Assembly (NCBI RefSeq): GCF_026151345.1
Contig: NZ_JAMQPR010000001.1
Coordinates: 2,152,676-2,216,675 of the forward strand
Direction of reading: 5' to 3'
Source of the DNA: Leptospira paudalimensis
GTDB lineage: Bacteria; Spirochaetota; Leptospiria; Leptospirales; Leptospiraceae
DNA length: 64,000 nucleotides
Shown here: piece by piece, positions 50,891-60,906 of the stretch
Layout of the letters: every line of letters starts with the position of its first letter
Position numbering within the stretch: position 1 is the stretch's first letter
Notes under the pieces: model-generated
Database searches by the model: none
What the model saw: the letters and a program-made list of their open reading frames with translations, nothing else
Told to the model about the DNA's origin: nothing
Program-made: the position numbers and the translations under genes

Positions 50891-53800
50891 CTAGTCCTTA
50901 TTTTCCGAAATCCTCACGATTTCGTTAGGCCATTCTGCATGTGTTTCAGGCGAATACATGGCTTCCACACGTGTTGGAGGTAGGACAAAATTCCCCACGT
51001 GATTTAGGCGGTAACTGTGTTCAATCACATGTTTTCCCTTGGGCAGGTACTCAAAATAAGCACGGTAGAGGGACAAGGTTTTTTCCTCAAAACTTAAGTA
51101 ATAAGAAGTATCTCCTGGTTTGTCTTGGTTTACCTGTGATTCTCGCCCAAACCCACGCCCAAGAGGAAGGGATCCAGGTGGAATTGGATCTTCCACAACC
51201 ACCCAAGTTTTATCGGAGTCTGCCTCAATTTCCAGTCTGACTTTGATCGTATCTCCTTTGGATAAAACACCTGGTTTTGCCATTTGTACAGGTTCAAAAG
51301 AACGTTTGAGGCGGTAACCACTGGAGATAGGAGTTTGTAAAGGAAGGACACTTTGTACAGACCATTCCAACCAAGGTTTTCCTTTTCCATCATAACTCAC
51401 AGTGAAGGTTTCAGGGTTCATACCAAGAGTTTGTGTGACGGTTTGTTTGCCATTGGGTTCCAAACTTAATGTTTCTTTTTCTGTTTGGATTTTGACTTTC
51501 CCACCACTTACCTTTTCACCTTCCAGAAGTTTACTCACACGATCAAAAACTAAAACAGAATAAGCATTTCCAAGTGTACTATCATACCTTCCTTGTTTTT
51601 GCATTTTGACAAACGCTTTGACAATCCGTGGCATATCTTTTTTGTAAGCGGGTTCGGAGATGGACCATAACAAAAATTTTGCCATAGTATAATCCCTACT
51701 TCCAAGAATCCACCATGGGTTGGTAAAACCAGAGTCAGCAATGATTAACTCAGAACCTTGCAAATTTAATTTTGATCGCAAAACACTGTACAGACGATTA
51801 TTTACTTTTGGATCCGCTCCATTCACACGATTGTAAATATCAGATAAATCAATGAGTGATGCAGTCGGTAAAAATTCCAAGTTATCAAAAATGGGACGCA
51901 CTTGTTCCCACTCATATGTTTGGTAACGAGTTAAGGCTTCCCAAACGATGATTTTTCTGACAACAAGATCGGCACCAAATCGATACCTTTCTCCATAAAC
52001 CCTACCTTCCAAAAATCCTTGTAAACCATTCATAATCTTTGATAAAACTTCATCCGGTATGGTTTTGTTTGTTAGTTTAGCGGATGTTAAAACATATGCA
52101 GAAAGTAATTCACTTCCATAATCCATACGTGCAAAATACTTCACAAGTCCATCTGAATCTAAAAATGAATTTAAATCTGCTAAAACATCATTCCATAAAA
52201 CGTCTGAACGTAAACCTATCGCTTTTGAAACTCTTTGTTCCATACAAGAATAAGGATATGTTTGAAAATACTTTTGGATTCCAGATGTACTTGTTAAAAT
52301 TGTAGGGGAAGCTTTCCAAACCATCTTTCCTGTATTTGGTTTAGAACCTGGAGGAGTTTGTGCTGATTCCTTAAAAGGTGTTTCATATAACAGAAGTCCT
52401 GCTTGGTACACTCTTTCTGTAAAAGCAGGTATCACATTTTGTTCAACGGACAAAGAATCCATCACTGTTCCGTTAGGTGAAGATACTTCTAATGAAAATT
52501 TACGTTTTACGATCTCTTCCGGAACCGTCAGATCCCAAGTGATCACTTTTGATTCCCCGGGAGATAACATAGCCGATTTGGTTTCTAATTCCGTTTTGAA
52601 TTCGGAACCATTTTTCGTATCGACTACGCTCAGTCGAAGCCTAAGTTGTTCTTTGGTTTCGCTTGCATTACGCAAAGTCACTTCGTGTTGTAAATTATCT
52701 CCCATCCGAACAACGGGAGGGATTCCAGAGAATGTTTGGATTTTTTGGGATGTTTGGATTTTTGCCATCCCTGTTCCAAATTCTTTAGGACCAGAACTAG
52801 CAACGGCAACAATACGGAAACTGGTGAGTGAGTCGTTTAATGGAAAACTAAATTTATACTTTCCATCCTTTCCTACAATGACCTTTCCTTTCCAATACAG
52901 TAGAGTTTCAAAAAGAGAACGAGTGGATTGTTTTCCTCCTCCACCACCTTCAGGTTTTGCTTTGAGCCCAAAGTGACGTTTCCCAATGATTTGGGATTGG
53001 GCTGTTGAAGTGACAACTTGCAGAGGTCTTGTCCCCATCATCGCATCTAATAAATTCCAAGTTGGATTGGGAGAAAGTTCTAATAATGCTTCGTCTACAA
53101 CTGCTAATGTAACCTCAGTTGACTCTGTAGGAATTTTACCATCTGATGATTTAATTTCCAATTCCACTTCTGCTGTTTCTCTAACCTGGTATTGTTTTTT
53201 ATTGGGAGTGACAGAAACGGACAAACTGTACGGCTTGTATCCAACCTTCAACATAGAAAGCCCCAATCGGTAACTAGGTTTGGCTAAGTCAACAAGGCCT
53301 GTAGGTTTAGGATCACCCATTCGCCCACGCACAAGAAAAACAGAAACGTAAACATTGGGAGCATATTCTTTTTTGATCGGAATGTTGATAAAAGGATCTT
53401 TTCCACTCACTGGTGTAACAAAATAATCAATCACACCTTCTCTCTCTAAACTGACAAGAGCAGTTCCTTCGCGGAAGGGAGATCTCACTTGGACTTTGAT
53501 GGTATCACCAATTTCTACTGATCGTTTTTCAGGTAAGATGTCCATTCGGTTATGATCACTTACATCAAACCAAACTTCTTCCTTAGAACTCACCCATACA
53601 TTATAAGTAGAGTTTGTTTGATTTCCATTTTTATCTTTTGTTTCCGCCACAAAAACGATGTCACCGGTAGCAGGTGATTTTCCTTCACAAATGAGAATCC
53701 CTTTGTTATCAGTTTTTCCTTCACAAAACTCTCCTAACTGATTCACTTCTTCATAGTGTTCATAAGCATAAAATCCACCAACGAGACGTTTTCGATTGGA

Positions 53801-56494
53801 ATAAAATTCTTTTTTGTATGCGTTTACTTTAATTTTCTGCGACGGAACAGGTTTGTCTTTTGCATCCAAAACAACTAACTGTAGTTTTACTTTGTCTTCT
53901 GTGAAATACCATCCATCAGGTAAAATTCCTAAATGAACTTCAGAAAGTGAAACTGGAAAACTCCTTGCGATTGTATGGATTTCTCCAGTAGGATCTGCAT
54001 ATTCCATTTCCACTTGAAAGTTACCATAACCTGGAATGGATTTTAGATTTTCAAATTTGTATTCTAAAAATCCTTTTGTATCCATTTTTGCATTTGTGGA
54101 CAACACCTTTGGTTTTGTTTCTTCCACTTCTTCTTCCTCATACCCACTCACCTTCCACTTTCCTTCTTTGATGGTTTCTGGCGAAAAGGTAAATTCAGAA
54201 TATTCTTCTTTTGGACTATAATAACCAGGTACCACTTGTGAACGGATTTTCACAGGAACAAGAGAGGCACCACCTCCCGAGAGGTATTCCAATCCAAAAA
54301 GAACTTTTGTTTCTTTAGGAGATACAAGGTTTTGTGATTCGGAAGATAGTTGGATATTCCCCTTTAGGACGGGTAGACGAAATTCCTCCACACGAAATTG
54401 TGTGATGGTTCGTCCATAACTTGTGTCCTCTTGGTTGTAAGGATAGGTGACTAAATAAACACCGTGTTTTGCATTTTTGGGAATTTTAAACTCGGACTCA
54501 GCATGACCTGGGAATGACCAAACTAGAGGTGTTGTATAACTTTCTCCTGAACCTTCATGTTTAATGACAACGGTATTTGGATAGTCTTTTGGTTCTGCAG
54601 GGATTAAACCCTTATTCCCAAAACTTCGTCTAACGTGTTTCAGGTGAACTGTCTCTCCTTTTTTAAAAAGTGTACGATCGAGAACAATTGATTCTAAATA
54701 ATTGGCATACCCTGCACTTGTTTGAGGGAGTTGGTAACGCCAACTTTCAATTCCTTTTTCCCATGTACTGGAAGTAAAACTGATATCATCATTTTTTTGA
54801 GCAAAAACAGTAAGACCAGAACCTAACTCATGATAACCACAATAAGGCACTTCTTGGAAATTGATGTTTCCAAAAAGCATAGTTCCATCTTTTCCAGTGA
54901 TCCCAGCTCCTCGTATATTACCGCTACAATCTAAAATTTTAATTTGTACACCAGCTTCAGGAAGACCTGTATCCAAACTTGTCACCCAAACTAAACTTGT
55001 ATCTTTCCCCCATTTAAAATGAGGAGATAAATTAGTAACAAGGGCTGCACTCGATACATACATTTTTTTTCCTTCACCTTGTGCAAAGAGATGGTTTGCA
55101 AGTACTTCGCTCGTTAATTCAACTACATAAAAACCTGGTGAATCAAAAGGAATTCCTACGACTTCCATTGGTTTTTTGCCATTGGGTTTTGGTAGTTGGA
55201 AGGAATTTACTTTTGCATTGGAGGCAGGTGATTGAAAAACAGATTGGTTCCTTTCGACTTTGGATAATGTTTGAAACCACTTTTGGATTTCCACGATGTC
55301 CATTGTTTTTTGGCTTTTTGCACCCATTCCTAAGGAAGTCGATTTGACGGGGAGACTTGCTTCTAAGTTTCGTAAGGTGACTGGAAGAGCAGGATTTGCT
55401 TTTGACTCCAAAATTCCAAACTTTGCACTGAATTTTGCAAGCGGTGGAAACTCATCTGTTTTAAATTTTAATGGGAAGGCAGCACTATTCGCCAAACTTC
55501 TGTTTGCATCATCAACTATGTCGGGAATTTTAATTTGAAACTCGGTGTTTTCTGGGAAAGGACCAGGAAAACTTACCCAATCCGAATATTCGTTTCCTTT
55601 GTTAGTCACTTTTTGTTTTGGATATTCCTTTCCATCCTTATCTACCAATTTAATTTTTTCAATTAACTCTTGTGAGACGGGAGAATTAAAAGATAAACTT
55701 ACTGGAAGGATTGGAATACAATTTGCATCAGCTGTTGTCCTCTCACAACTAAAACGTGCAGAAAATACGGGTCTTACTGTGAAAGTGAGAACTTCATCTT
55801 CTGGAATGGCACCACCCCATATAGACTTAATGCCTTTCCCAAGAACAAGTTGGATTTGTTTTTCTGGCAAAAACGTTTGTTTGGCTTTTAAAACAATGGT
55901 TTCTTCTTTGTCCTTTTTACCCATCGATTGTAAGAAAGTTTTTCGTTCAGAACCAGAGATGAGAACCACTGGAATTCGATTTCCTAATTCTTCCGAACGG
56001 AAATAGGCAAATTTTTGAAAACTACCAAGGTCGGGTTTTCCATCTAAGTGTAATAAAAATACTTGGTCTTCCGCAATTGTACTTTCTTGGTAAGGTGTTG
56101 CGTACTTAACTGATGGACCACCTGTGTGGAATCCAAACGATCTTTCTCCTTGTATTTTCTCTCCGCTAAATGACTTAATTCCCTCTTTTAATACAAAGGA
56201 ACATTCCACTCCACCTGGTAATTCTTTTTCAAATTCATACACCCAAGTGGTAGAGTCAATGAAGCGACTGGTTCCAGGAAAAGGACAATTCACTTTGAAA
56301 ATTTCAGTTTCTGGGCGGACATCACCCAGGGCCACCATGGGTTTTGTAAAACGTGCTGTTACTTGTTTGGGTTCTTTGATAAAACCGTTGGGAGTAAAAA
56401 ATTCAATGGAAGGTGGAGTCGCTTGGGAAAAATCGGATCTCACCAAAATAAGCGAAAGAAAAACGGACAAAAAAATGCGGAATCGAAAGAACAT
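50891..56494 (-). CDS. Bacterial alpha-2-macroglobulin
   Basis: 1867 residues, longer than E. coli YfhM (about 1650). A Sec signal peptide (about 1-25) is not followed by a lipobox Cys, so it is secreted or periplasmic rather than lipidated. The MG-domain series, the TLAVVDEALLEL entry to the A2M core, a Gly-rich bait-like stretch near 1215 (PEGGGGGKQ) and the thioester motif C1417-M-E-Q in YPYSCMEQRVSK are seen. The role is trapping of foreign proteases in the envelope. It usually sits beside pbpC (PBP1C); here the neighbour is a membrane sulfatase. No clear ribosome site. Confidence 0.93.
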   Translation of the reverse strand: MFFRFRIFLSVFLSLILVRSDFSQATPPSIEFFTPNGFIKEPKQVTARFTKPMVALGDVRPETEIFKVNCPFPGTSRFIDSTTWVYEFEKELPGGVECSFVLKEGIKSFSGEKIQGERSFGFHTGGPSVKYATPYQESTIAEDQVFLLHLDGKPDLGSFQKFAYFRSEELGNRIPVVLISGSERKTFLQSMGKKDKEETIVLKAKQTFLPEKQIQLVLGKGIKSIWGGAIPEDEVLTFTVRPVFSARFSCERTTADANCIPILPVSLSFNSPVSQELIEKIKLVDKDGKEYPKQKVTNKGNEYSDWVSFPGPFPENTEFQIKIPDIVDDANRSLANSAAFPLKFKTDEFPPLAKFSAKFGILESKANPALPVTLRNLEASLPVKSTSLGMGAKSQKTMDIVEIQKWFQTLSKVERNQSVFQSPASNAKVNSFQLPKPNGKKPMEVVGIPFDSPGFYVVELTSEVLANHLFAQGEGKKMYVSSAALVTNLSPHFKWGKDTSLVWVTSLDTGLPEAGVQIKILDCSGNIRGAGITGKDGTMLFGNINFQEVPYCGYHELGSGLTVFAQKNDDISFTSSTWEKGIESWRYQLPQTSAGYANYLESIVLDRTLFKKGETVHLKHVRRSFGNKGLIPAEPKDYPNTVVIKHEGSGESYTTPLVWSFPGHAESEFKIPKNAKHGVYLVTYPYNQEDTSYGRTITQFRVEEFRLPVLKGNIQLSSESQNLVSPKETKVLFGLEYLSGGGASLVPVKIRSQVVPGYYSPKEEYSEFTFSPETIKEGKWKVSGYEEEEVEETKPKVLSTNAKMDTKGFLEYKFENLKSIPGYGNFQVEMEYADPTGEIHTIARSFPVSLSEVHLGILPDGWYFTEDKVKLQLVVLDAKDKPVPSQKIKVNAYKKEFYSNRKRLVGGFYAYEHYEEVNQLGEFCEGKTDNKGILICEGKSPATGDIVFVAETKDKNGNQTNSTYNVWVSSKEEVWFDVSDHNRMDILPEKRSVEIGDTIKVQVRSPFREGTALVSLEREGVIDYFVTPVSGKDPFINIPIKKEYAPNVYVSVFLVRGRMGDPKPTGLVDLAKPSYRLGLSMLKVGYKPYSLSVSVTPNKKQYQVRETAEVELEIKSSDGKIPTESTEVTLAVVDEALLELSPNPTWNLLDAMMGTRPLQVVTSTAQSQIIGKRHFGLKAKPEGGGGGKQSTRSLFETLLYWKGKVIVGKDGKYKFSFPLNDSLTSFRIVAVASSGPKEFGTGMAKIQTSQKIQTFSGIPPVVRMGDNLQHEVTLRNASETKEQLRLRLSVVDTKNGSEFKTELETKSAMLSPGESKVITWDLTVPEEIVKRKFSLEVSSPNGTVMDSLSVEQNVIPAFTERVYQAGLLLYETPFKESAQTPPGSKPNTGKMVWKASPTILTSTSGIQKYFQTYPYSCMEQRVSKAIGLRSDVLWNDVLADLNSFLDSDGLVKYFARMDYGSELLSAYVLTSAKLTNKTIPDEVLSKIMNGLQGFLEGRVYGERYRFGADLVVRKIIVWEALTRYQTYEWEQVRPIFDNLEFLPTASLIDLSDIYNRVNGADPKVNNRLYSVLRSKLNLQGSELIIADSGFTNPWWILGSRDYTMAKFLLWSISEPAYKKDMPRIVKAFVKMQKQGRYDSTLGNAYSVLVFDRVSKLLEGEKVSGGKVKIQTEKETLSLEPNGKQTVTQTLGMNPETFTVSYDGKGKPWLEWSVQSVLPLQTPISSGYRLKRSFEPVQMAKPGVLSKGDTIKVRLEIEADSDKTWVVVEDPIPPGSLPLGRGFGRESQVNQDKPGDTSYYLSFEEKTLSLYRAYFEYLPKGKHVIEHSYRLNHVGNFVLPPTRVEAMYSPETHAEWPNEIVRISENKD

Positions 56495-56729
56495 GGAAAG
56501 AAATTAGAAACGGGAACTGGATTGGAAAGAAAAAAAAGAAAATCAGGGATATTGGCCCCTCCCTGCGGGTCTCATAAGGAGAAACATCTATGAACGAATT
56601 TTAGACCTCGTTTTCCGTAAAAAGGTTTTCATTTTTTAGATCCTTTCCATTTCGAATCGTCATTTTCATACCAAAATCAAACTCAACTTTCACTTCCTTC
56701 GTTTAGTCAGAGTTTCTACTACAATCATT

Positions 56730-57206
56730 TCAAAAACCCGATGCCTTAATGGCATTGTTTGCACATGGGTTATTGTTAGGATCACAACTATACATCTTAA
56801 AGGTAAATGTTTGATTGGAGTTTGGTCTTTGTGAGCTCGTACCAAAATTTGTATTATTGGGAGGGGAAAATCCAAGAGAACTACAATTGGATAGAGAAAG
56901 ATTCCACTTTTCTAAATCCGTATTCAAAATCCCACCAGATCCACCTTGTGGTGTATTGTAGTAGTTAGTTGGACTCACAATGATTCCAACGAGTGTGAAA
57001 CTGTCATAACATTCTCCTGTAAAGGATAAGTTCACAAGGTCCGCTCTTGTGATATGGACCAAAGATCCATTATTGAATTTATCGGATACGGCTCCATTGG
57101 ATGCATTATTTAATAACAAGGCAGTCATTCCATCTGTGTTTTGAACTTTCGATTGAACGCAATACATCTGTAATACGATAATTGATATAATATATAATTT
57201 TCTCAT
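56730..57206 (-). CDS. Probable small lipoprotein or secreted protein
   Basis: 158 residues. A hydrophobic N-terminus (IISIIVLQM) leads to a Cys at residue 16 that could be a lipobox Cys, although Tyr before it is unusual. The mature part is Asn- and Ser-rich, beta-like, with four further Cys (GECYDS, SNCSS, YSCDPNNNPC). AAAGGAT precedes the ATG. It follows the porin gene by 9 bp and is probably in the same unit. No known family. Confidence 0.7.
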   Translation of the reverse strand: MRKLYIISIIVLQMYCVQSKVQNTDGMTALLLNNASNGAVSDKFNNGSLVHITRADLVNLSFTGECYDSFTLVGIIVSPTNYYNTPQGGSGGILNTDLEKWNLSLSNCSSLGFSPPNNTNFGTSSQRPNSNQTFTFKMYSCDPNNNPCANNAIKASGF

Positions 57207-57215
57207 GTTAATCCT

Positions 57216-58892
57216 TTAATTTGATCTATAACCATACGATTCTGGAGATGTAGTGCCTGTCCAAAAATTAGCTTGCACTTGGAGGTAAATCCTTCTGTCG
57301 TCAATGAGCATTGGACTTCCTGTATTCACATCTCTATCGAGTTTGTTTGCTAGAATTTCATAATAAAGTTGTACTTTATAATGATGTTTATCACCAAATA
57401 AATTTAATCCAATCCAATAAATGCGTAAGGTTTCGTTTGGATCATGACGATTGCCATTCCGATTAAAATCACCCATCAATTGGTCATATTTGAAGATTGG
57501 CATTAGATAAAATTTGTTAGTTATTGGGATATTGTATCCAAATGTCGTATGCCAACCGATGAGACCGTTTGATGCAGGCCCACTCATTTTCGTATACGCA
57601 GTATTGAAGTAAAAACCACTCCATGTAAAGGTAGCATCATATGTATGGGCAATGAGTCCCATCTTGGTTCGTCCCGGAGTTGTACCACCATTTTGTGTAT
57701 TGTATCCGAGGGTAGAACTTCCTCCATCAGCGGAAGGGTATCCATTCACTCCTTGGGGTGTAACAAATGAGATTCCACTTGTCGTTCCCGCATTGTATTC
57801 CATCGCAGATACAGCAGGTGTGACAAGGTTTTGAGTTTGTTGGAACGCTGATCCCAAAGATAATTTCATATCCCTTTGGAAAATTTCCTCTCCCTCTTGC
57901 CAATTCACTTCACGGCCATCCGATTCTCGTTTTAAACTTCCAAACACATTCCAAACTGCCCTACCATAATACATTGGGGAAATATTCACAAAACCGTAAC
58001 GATTGGAAGTAGTAAGATCTTGCCTTCTTCCCGTTCCATAATCACCACCGCCACCTTTTCCATTTCCCACCATGAAGGATAGATGTAGATAACGTTCGTA
58101 CTTCGGATGAATTTCCTTCAATGGAGTTGCTTGTAACATGATACCATTGTCGAATTGTGGAAGAGCCGCTGTTACCATACTCCTTTCTAGAGAGACAAGA
58201 TTGGCACTTGAACCAATATATTCTCTGTTAAATGGAACATTGATTTGTCCTAACGTGATTCTACCACCAGCATATGGAAGTTTTGTATAAATGACTGCCT
58301 CTTGGATATAACCTCTGTTGTCTTTTAATCTTTCGTTGGTGACAACGTTTACACTTCCAGGTCTGCCATTGGCATCTGTATAATTGACCGTTTGTGTTGT
58401 CTGAGAGAGATCAACACGATTTAGCATATTTTCAAGTCGTAGTTGGATACTTGCACCCCACCAATCATTCTCATACATCGCACCTAACCTTAACCTTCTA
58501 AAAGCATAATCAATGGCATTAAAATCTCGATGCCCATTGGAAAGTGGAGATTGGGCAGTTCCACTCGCACCACGAAACTGAACCCTTCCTGTAATTGTAA
58601 GTTTTTCTTTACTGACATCATCGGGGCGATGGGCAAAGGCATCCGGTAACGTTGTTACATTGTGATTGGTTTTGTTTGTGCGATCATCAGGAACACTTGG
58701 GAATTTATCTATCTTAACACGATTATTCCCTGGTTTCGTAAAAATTTGTCCTGTATCCTTGTCCTCATATAACTCAGTTGCACTTTGAGATAAAACTGGT
58801 TGGAAAAGAGAAATACTACTGAATAAAAAAAATAAGATGATGTACCTTTGTGGGATACGTATCCCAAAAGGATTTTTAAAGAGATGAAACAT
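57216..58892 (-). CDS. Outer-membrane porin (OprP/OprO-like)
   Basis: 558 residues. A signal peptide (about 1-36, ending VLSQS) is followed by an acidic segment and a run of alternating-pattern beta strands rich in Tyr, Gly and Asn, with short turns, as in porins. Landmarks such as ITGRVQFRGASG, FRRLRLGAMYENDWWGASIQLRLEN and a final strand QVQANFWTG fit the phosphate-selective porin family (Porin O/P). GGAGAATTAA precedes the ATG and a hairpin (58925-58949) lies in the leader. Substrate unknown. Preceded by a small secreted protein gene. Confidence 0.85.
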   Translation of the reverse strand: MFHLFKNPFGIRIPQRYIILFFLFSSISLFQPVLSQSATELYEDKDTGQIFTKPGNNRVKIDKFPSVPDDRTNKTNHNVTTLPDAFAHRPDDVSKEKLTITGRVQFRGASGTAQSPLSNGHRDFNAIDYAFRRLRLGAMYENDWWGASIQLRLENMLNRVDLSQTTQTVNYTDANGRPGSVNVVTNERLKDNRGYIQEAVIYTKLPYAGGRITLGQINVPFNREYIGSSANLVSLERSMVTAALPQFDNGIMLQATPLKEIHPKYERYLHLSFMVGNGKGGGGDYGTGRRQDLTTSNRYGFVNISPMYYGRAVWNVFGSLKRESDGREVNWQEGEEIFQRDMKLSLGSAFQQTQNLVTPAVSAMEYNAGTTSGISFVTPQGVNGYPSADGGSSTLGYNTQNGGTTPGRTKMGLIAHTYDATFTWSGFYFNTAYTKMSGPASNGLIGWHTTFGYNIPITNKFYLMPIFKYDQLMGDFNRNGNRHDPNETLRIYWIGLNLFGDKHHYKVQLYYEILANKLDRDVNTGSPMLIDDRRIYLQVQANFWTGTTSPESYGYRSN

Positions 58893-58924
58893 TTAATTCT
58901 CCAAAATAAATAGAATCTAATATT

Positions 58925-58949
58925 GGTTAGCCCAATGAATTGGGTTACC
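58925..58949 (-). repeat. Hairpin in the porin leader
   Basis: GGTTAGCCCAAT, two bases, then ATTGGGTTACC form a stem of about 11 pairs with one bulge or wobble. It lies between the small secreted protein gene and the porin gene. On the minus strand no T run follows, so RNA processing or stability control is more likely than termination. Confidence 0.55.
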
Positions 58950-58971
58950 GTTTTGGTTTTAAAGATTGTAA

Positions 58972-59376
58972 TTAAATTAGAGAAGGTGGAGGGATGTTGT
59001 ATTCGTGATAAAAACTAAATTTATGAAAATAGTACTGATTTTCAAAATGAATCCGTTTGCATTCGGTATTTGATTCGATCGCCTTGGGACAATTCAATAC
59101 ATAAATGTTTGACTCTACAACTGAATGACCTTCTTCTTCCTGGTCGTTTGAATCTGATTCGTTAAATAAAAACGTTTCTTCAGGATTAGAAGGAAGTTGT
59201 TTCGATGAATGGTATACCATCCCGAGGGAGGGTTCATCCAAATCTTGCCTGTATATAGATTGGTTCTCAAAGAACAGGTTCCCAGAAAATCCCGCTAATA
59301 AGAAAACAAATAGCAGGTTTCGATAGGCTGAATCAAATCTGGAACTTTCCATATTCATTTTTACAACAAATTGCAT
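58972..59376 (-). CDS. Small secreted protein with C-terminal PPP motif
   Basis: Up to 134 residues; ATGs at 59376, 59358 and 59352 are possible starts, none with a good ribosome site. A hydrophobic segment (RNLLFVFLLAGFSGNLFF) is followed by an acidic middle (SDSNDQEEEGHS) and an aromatic C-terminus ending YNIPPPSLI, with Cys 29 residues from the end. The design matches the protein at 15390-15716. It lies at the head of the porin operon. No family assigned; see findings. Confidence 0.62.
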   Translation of the reverse strand: MQFVVKMNMESSRFDSAYRNLLFVFLLAGFSGNLFFENQSIYRQDLDEPSLGMVYHSSKQLPSNPEETFLFNESDSNDQEEEGHSVVESNIYVLNCPKAIESNTECKRIHFENQYYFHKFSFYHEYNIPPPSLI

Positions 59377-59501
59377 TTGTAAATGGCAATATGCTATTAA
59401 TCGAATAGTATGCAGGACTATTGTTACAAATAGATTACATACGGTTTACAATTGTCTCTTATTTGCAATGGAAATGAGATGGCTCCAAACAAGAGGGAAA
59501 T

Positions 59502-60764
59502 TCAAAATTTCAGTGAAAATGCAACAAGAACGAAATCTTCCTTTTTAGAAGTCTGAGAATCACGATATGCAAATATCGCATCCGCAGAACGTCGGTAGAC
59601 ATATTCCAATCGTAATAAACCAGGATTAAAACTTAGGATATCAAAGGTGGTGGTGTAACCATTACTCATAAAACCATTCCGAGTTCCTGTAGTTGCCAAA
59701 ACTTGTAAAGGATCATAAAATCGTTCCACTCGAAAACTCAGTCGGTATTCAGGGGTCAGTAAAAAACTAGCCCAAATCGTTCCATGGTACCATTGGCGAT
59801 ATGCATTAGAAGCAGTCTCTCGGTATTCTCCTAAACTTGGATCATAAATTGCCAACCATGGGGAATATTCAAAACTTTGTTTTGCTTTCTGAGCACCAAC
59901 ATCAAATTGTCCAACTAACTTAAATCTGTCGGTAACGTTCCATTCAAGAATGGAATTGTTATAGTAACGCATTTGTTTTCTTTCAAAGTTAGGTGCTTCA
60001 TTCCCGACAAATTGGTTCAGTGTCAAAGTAAAATACTGATTAAAAATATACTTCAACTGGCTACCAAATGATTTGTCTTTATTATTATCTGTAATGTTTT
60101 GCCAACCATTCAAGATATGTACCTGTCCACTCAACTTGTCTGTAAACTGATGTGTCAAACGAACCCCCGAGGAATAATAGGGTACATAATCTAAGGCATA
60201 AGCTCTTGTATAATTTACATTATTTTGAGAAATCCAAGATTCATATCCAATATTACCAAAAAAAATTCCCATGTCGATCCAGGTGTCTTTTCCGATTTTA
60301 AATCCTGTATATGCTTCCTGGATATTTTTAACTGAGTTTTGATTAGAATACTTTTCTGTTGTGATTTCTGCTGCATAATTAGCGTTCACCGAAGTTCCCC
60401 ATTGGAAGGCAATACGTCCTCTATATTTTTTTTCTTCCACTTTGACATCGATATAGGCTAAGTTGATATTAAATTCTTCATTTCGAACGGCTTGTGTTGT
60501 ATAATTTCTTTCTGTGTCTTTCGGAAGATTTCGGTTGTACAGATAATACGAATCAATAAATCCTCCGAATTGAAAGGAACTTGGAACGGTAATAGATTTT
60601 TCTTTTACATCAGTTTTGGTTTCTTCTTCATTCTCTTTGATTTCTTCTGATTGCATCGGAGATAAAAAGAGAAAAAAAGTAAAAACTACGGTAAGAAATT
60701 TTGAAAATTGATTCAGTATCCATTCATTTTCAAAATGAAAATACATTGCAAATCGTTGTAACAT
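59502..60764 (-). CDS. Outer-membrane beta-barrel protein downstream of kdpDE
   Basis: 420 residues from the ATG at 60764 (a second ATG at residue 7 is possible). A signal segment (about 23-39) ends MQSEE. The rest is porin-like: FGGFIDSYYLYNRN, many alternating aromatic strands and a C-terminal VAFSLKF with terminal Phe, the usual barrel-assembly signal. It resembles the putative BBP2-type porins (PF07642-like). A promoter-like pair lies just upstream of the ATG. It follows kdpE by about 140 bp, so a role in K+ or osmotic adaptation is a guess. Confidence 0.83.
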   Translation of the reverse strand: MLQRFAMYFHFENEWILNQFSKFLTVVFTFFLFLSPMQSEEIKENEEETKTDVKEKSITVPSSFQFGGFIDSYYLYNRNLPKDTERNYTTQAVRNEEFNINLAYIDVKVEEKKYRGRIAFQWGTSVNANYAAEITTEKYSNQNSVKNIQEAYTGFKIGKDTWIDMGIFFGNIGYESWISQNNVNYTRAYALDYVPYYSSGVRLTHQFTDKLSGQVHILNGWQNITDNNKDKSFGSQLKYIFNQYFTLTLNQFVGNEAPNFERKQMRYYNNSILEWNVTDRFKLVGQFDVGAQKAKQSFEYSPWLAIYDPSLGEYRETASNAYRQWYHGTIWASFLLTPEYRLSFRVERFYDPLQVLATTGTRNGFMSNGYTTTFDILSFNPGLLRLEYVYRRSADAIFAYRDSQTSKKEDFVLVAFSLKF

Positions 60765-60773
60765 GATTCTTTA

Positions 60774-60802
60774 AAGGTATCAGAATTCATGAAACTAGAC
60801 AA
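60774..60802 (-). promoter_or_regulatory. Putative sigma70-type promoter of the barrel protein gene
   Basis: Minus strand TTGTCT (60797-60802), exactly 17 bases, then TACCTT (60774-60779). The -10 box ends 9 bases before the ATG, so transcription would start at or very close to the start codon, giving a leaderless or very short-leader mRNA unless the internal ATG (residue 7) is used. Confidence 0.45.
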
Positions 60803-60906
60803 TAGGAGAGAGATTATGATTGATGATTTGAAATTAAGAAAAGATTAAGATTTATTTACTGAGATAACAATAGCAAAAAACCAAAACATTAAAATCAAAA
60901 AATGAA

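Noticed and set aside
56587..56602. Four-codon plus-strand ORF (ATG AAC GAA TTT TAG) behind a good AAGGAG in the A2M upstream gap
   Set aside because: Too short to be a gene and no plus-strand gene follows; probably chance.
56601..56693. 30-codon minus-strand ORF from GTG (KVEFDFGMKMTIRNG...) between the A2M gene and the small lipoprotein
   Set aside because: GAAGGAA lies too close to the GTG and no homology is recognised; might be a remnant, but not supportable.
59389..59410. CTATT-N5-AATAG and repeated TTACA elements upstream of the small PPP gene
   Set aside because: Short, imperfect and AT-rich; could be chance, not a reliable operator.
60804..60848. Ten-residue plus-strand ORF with AGGAGAGAG ribosome site upstream of the barrel gene
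   Set aside because: Opposite to all local genes, very short, no follow-on gene.
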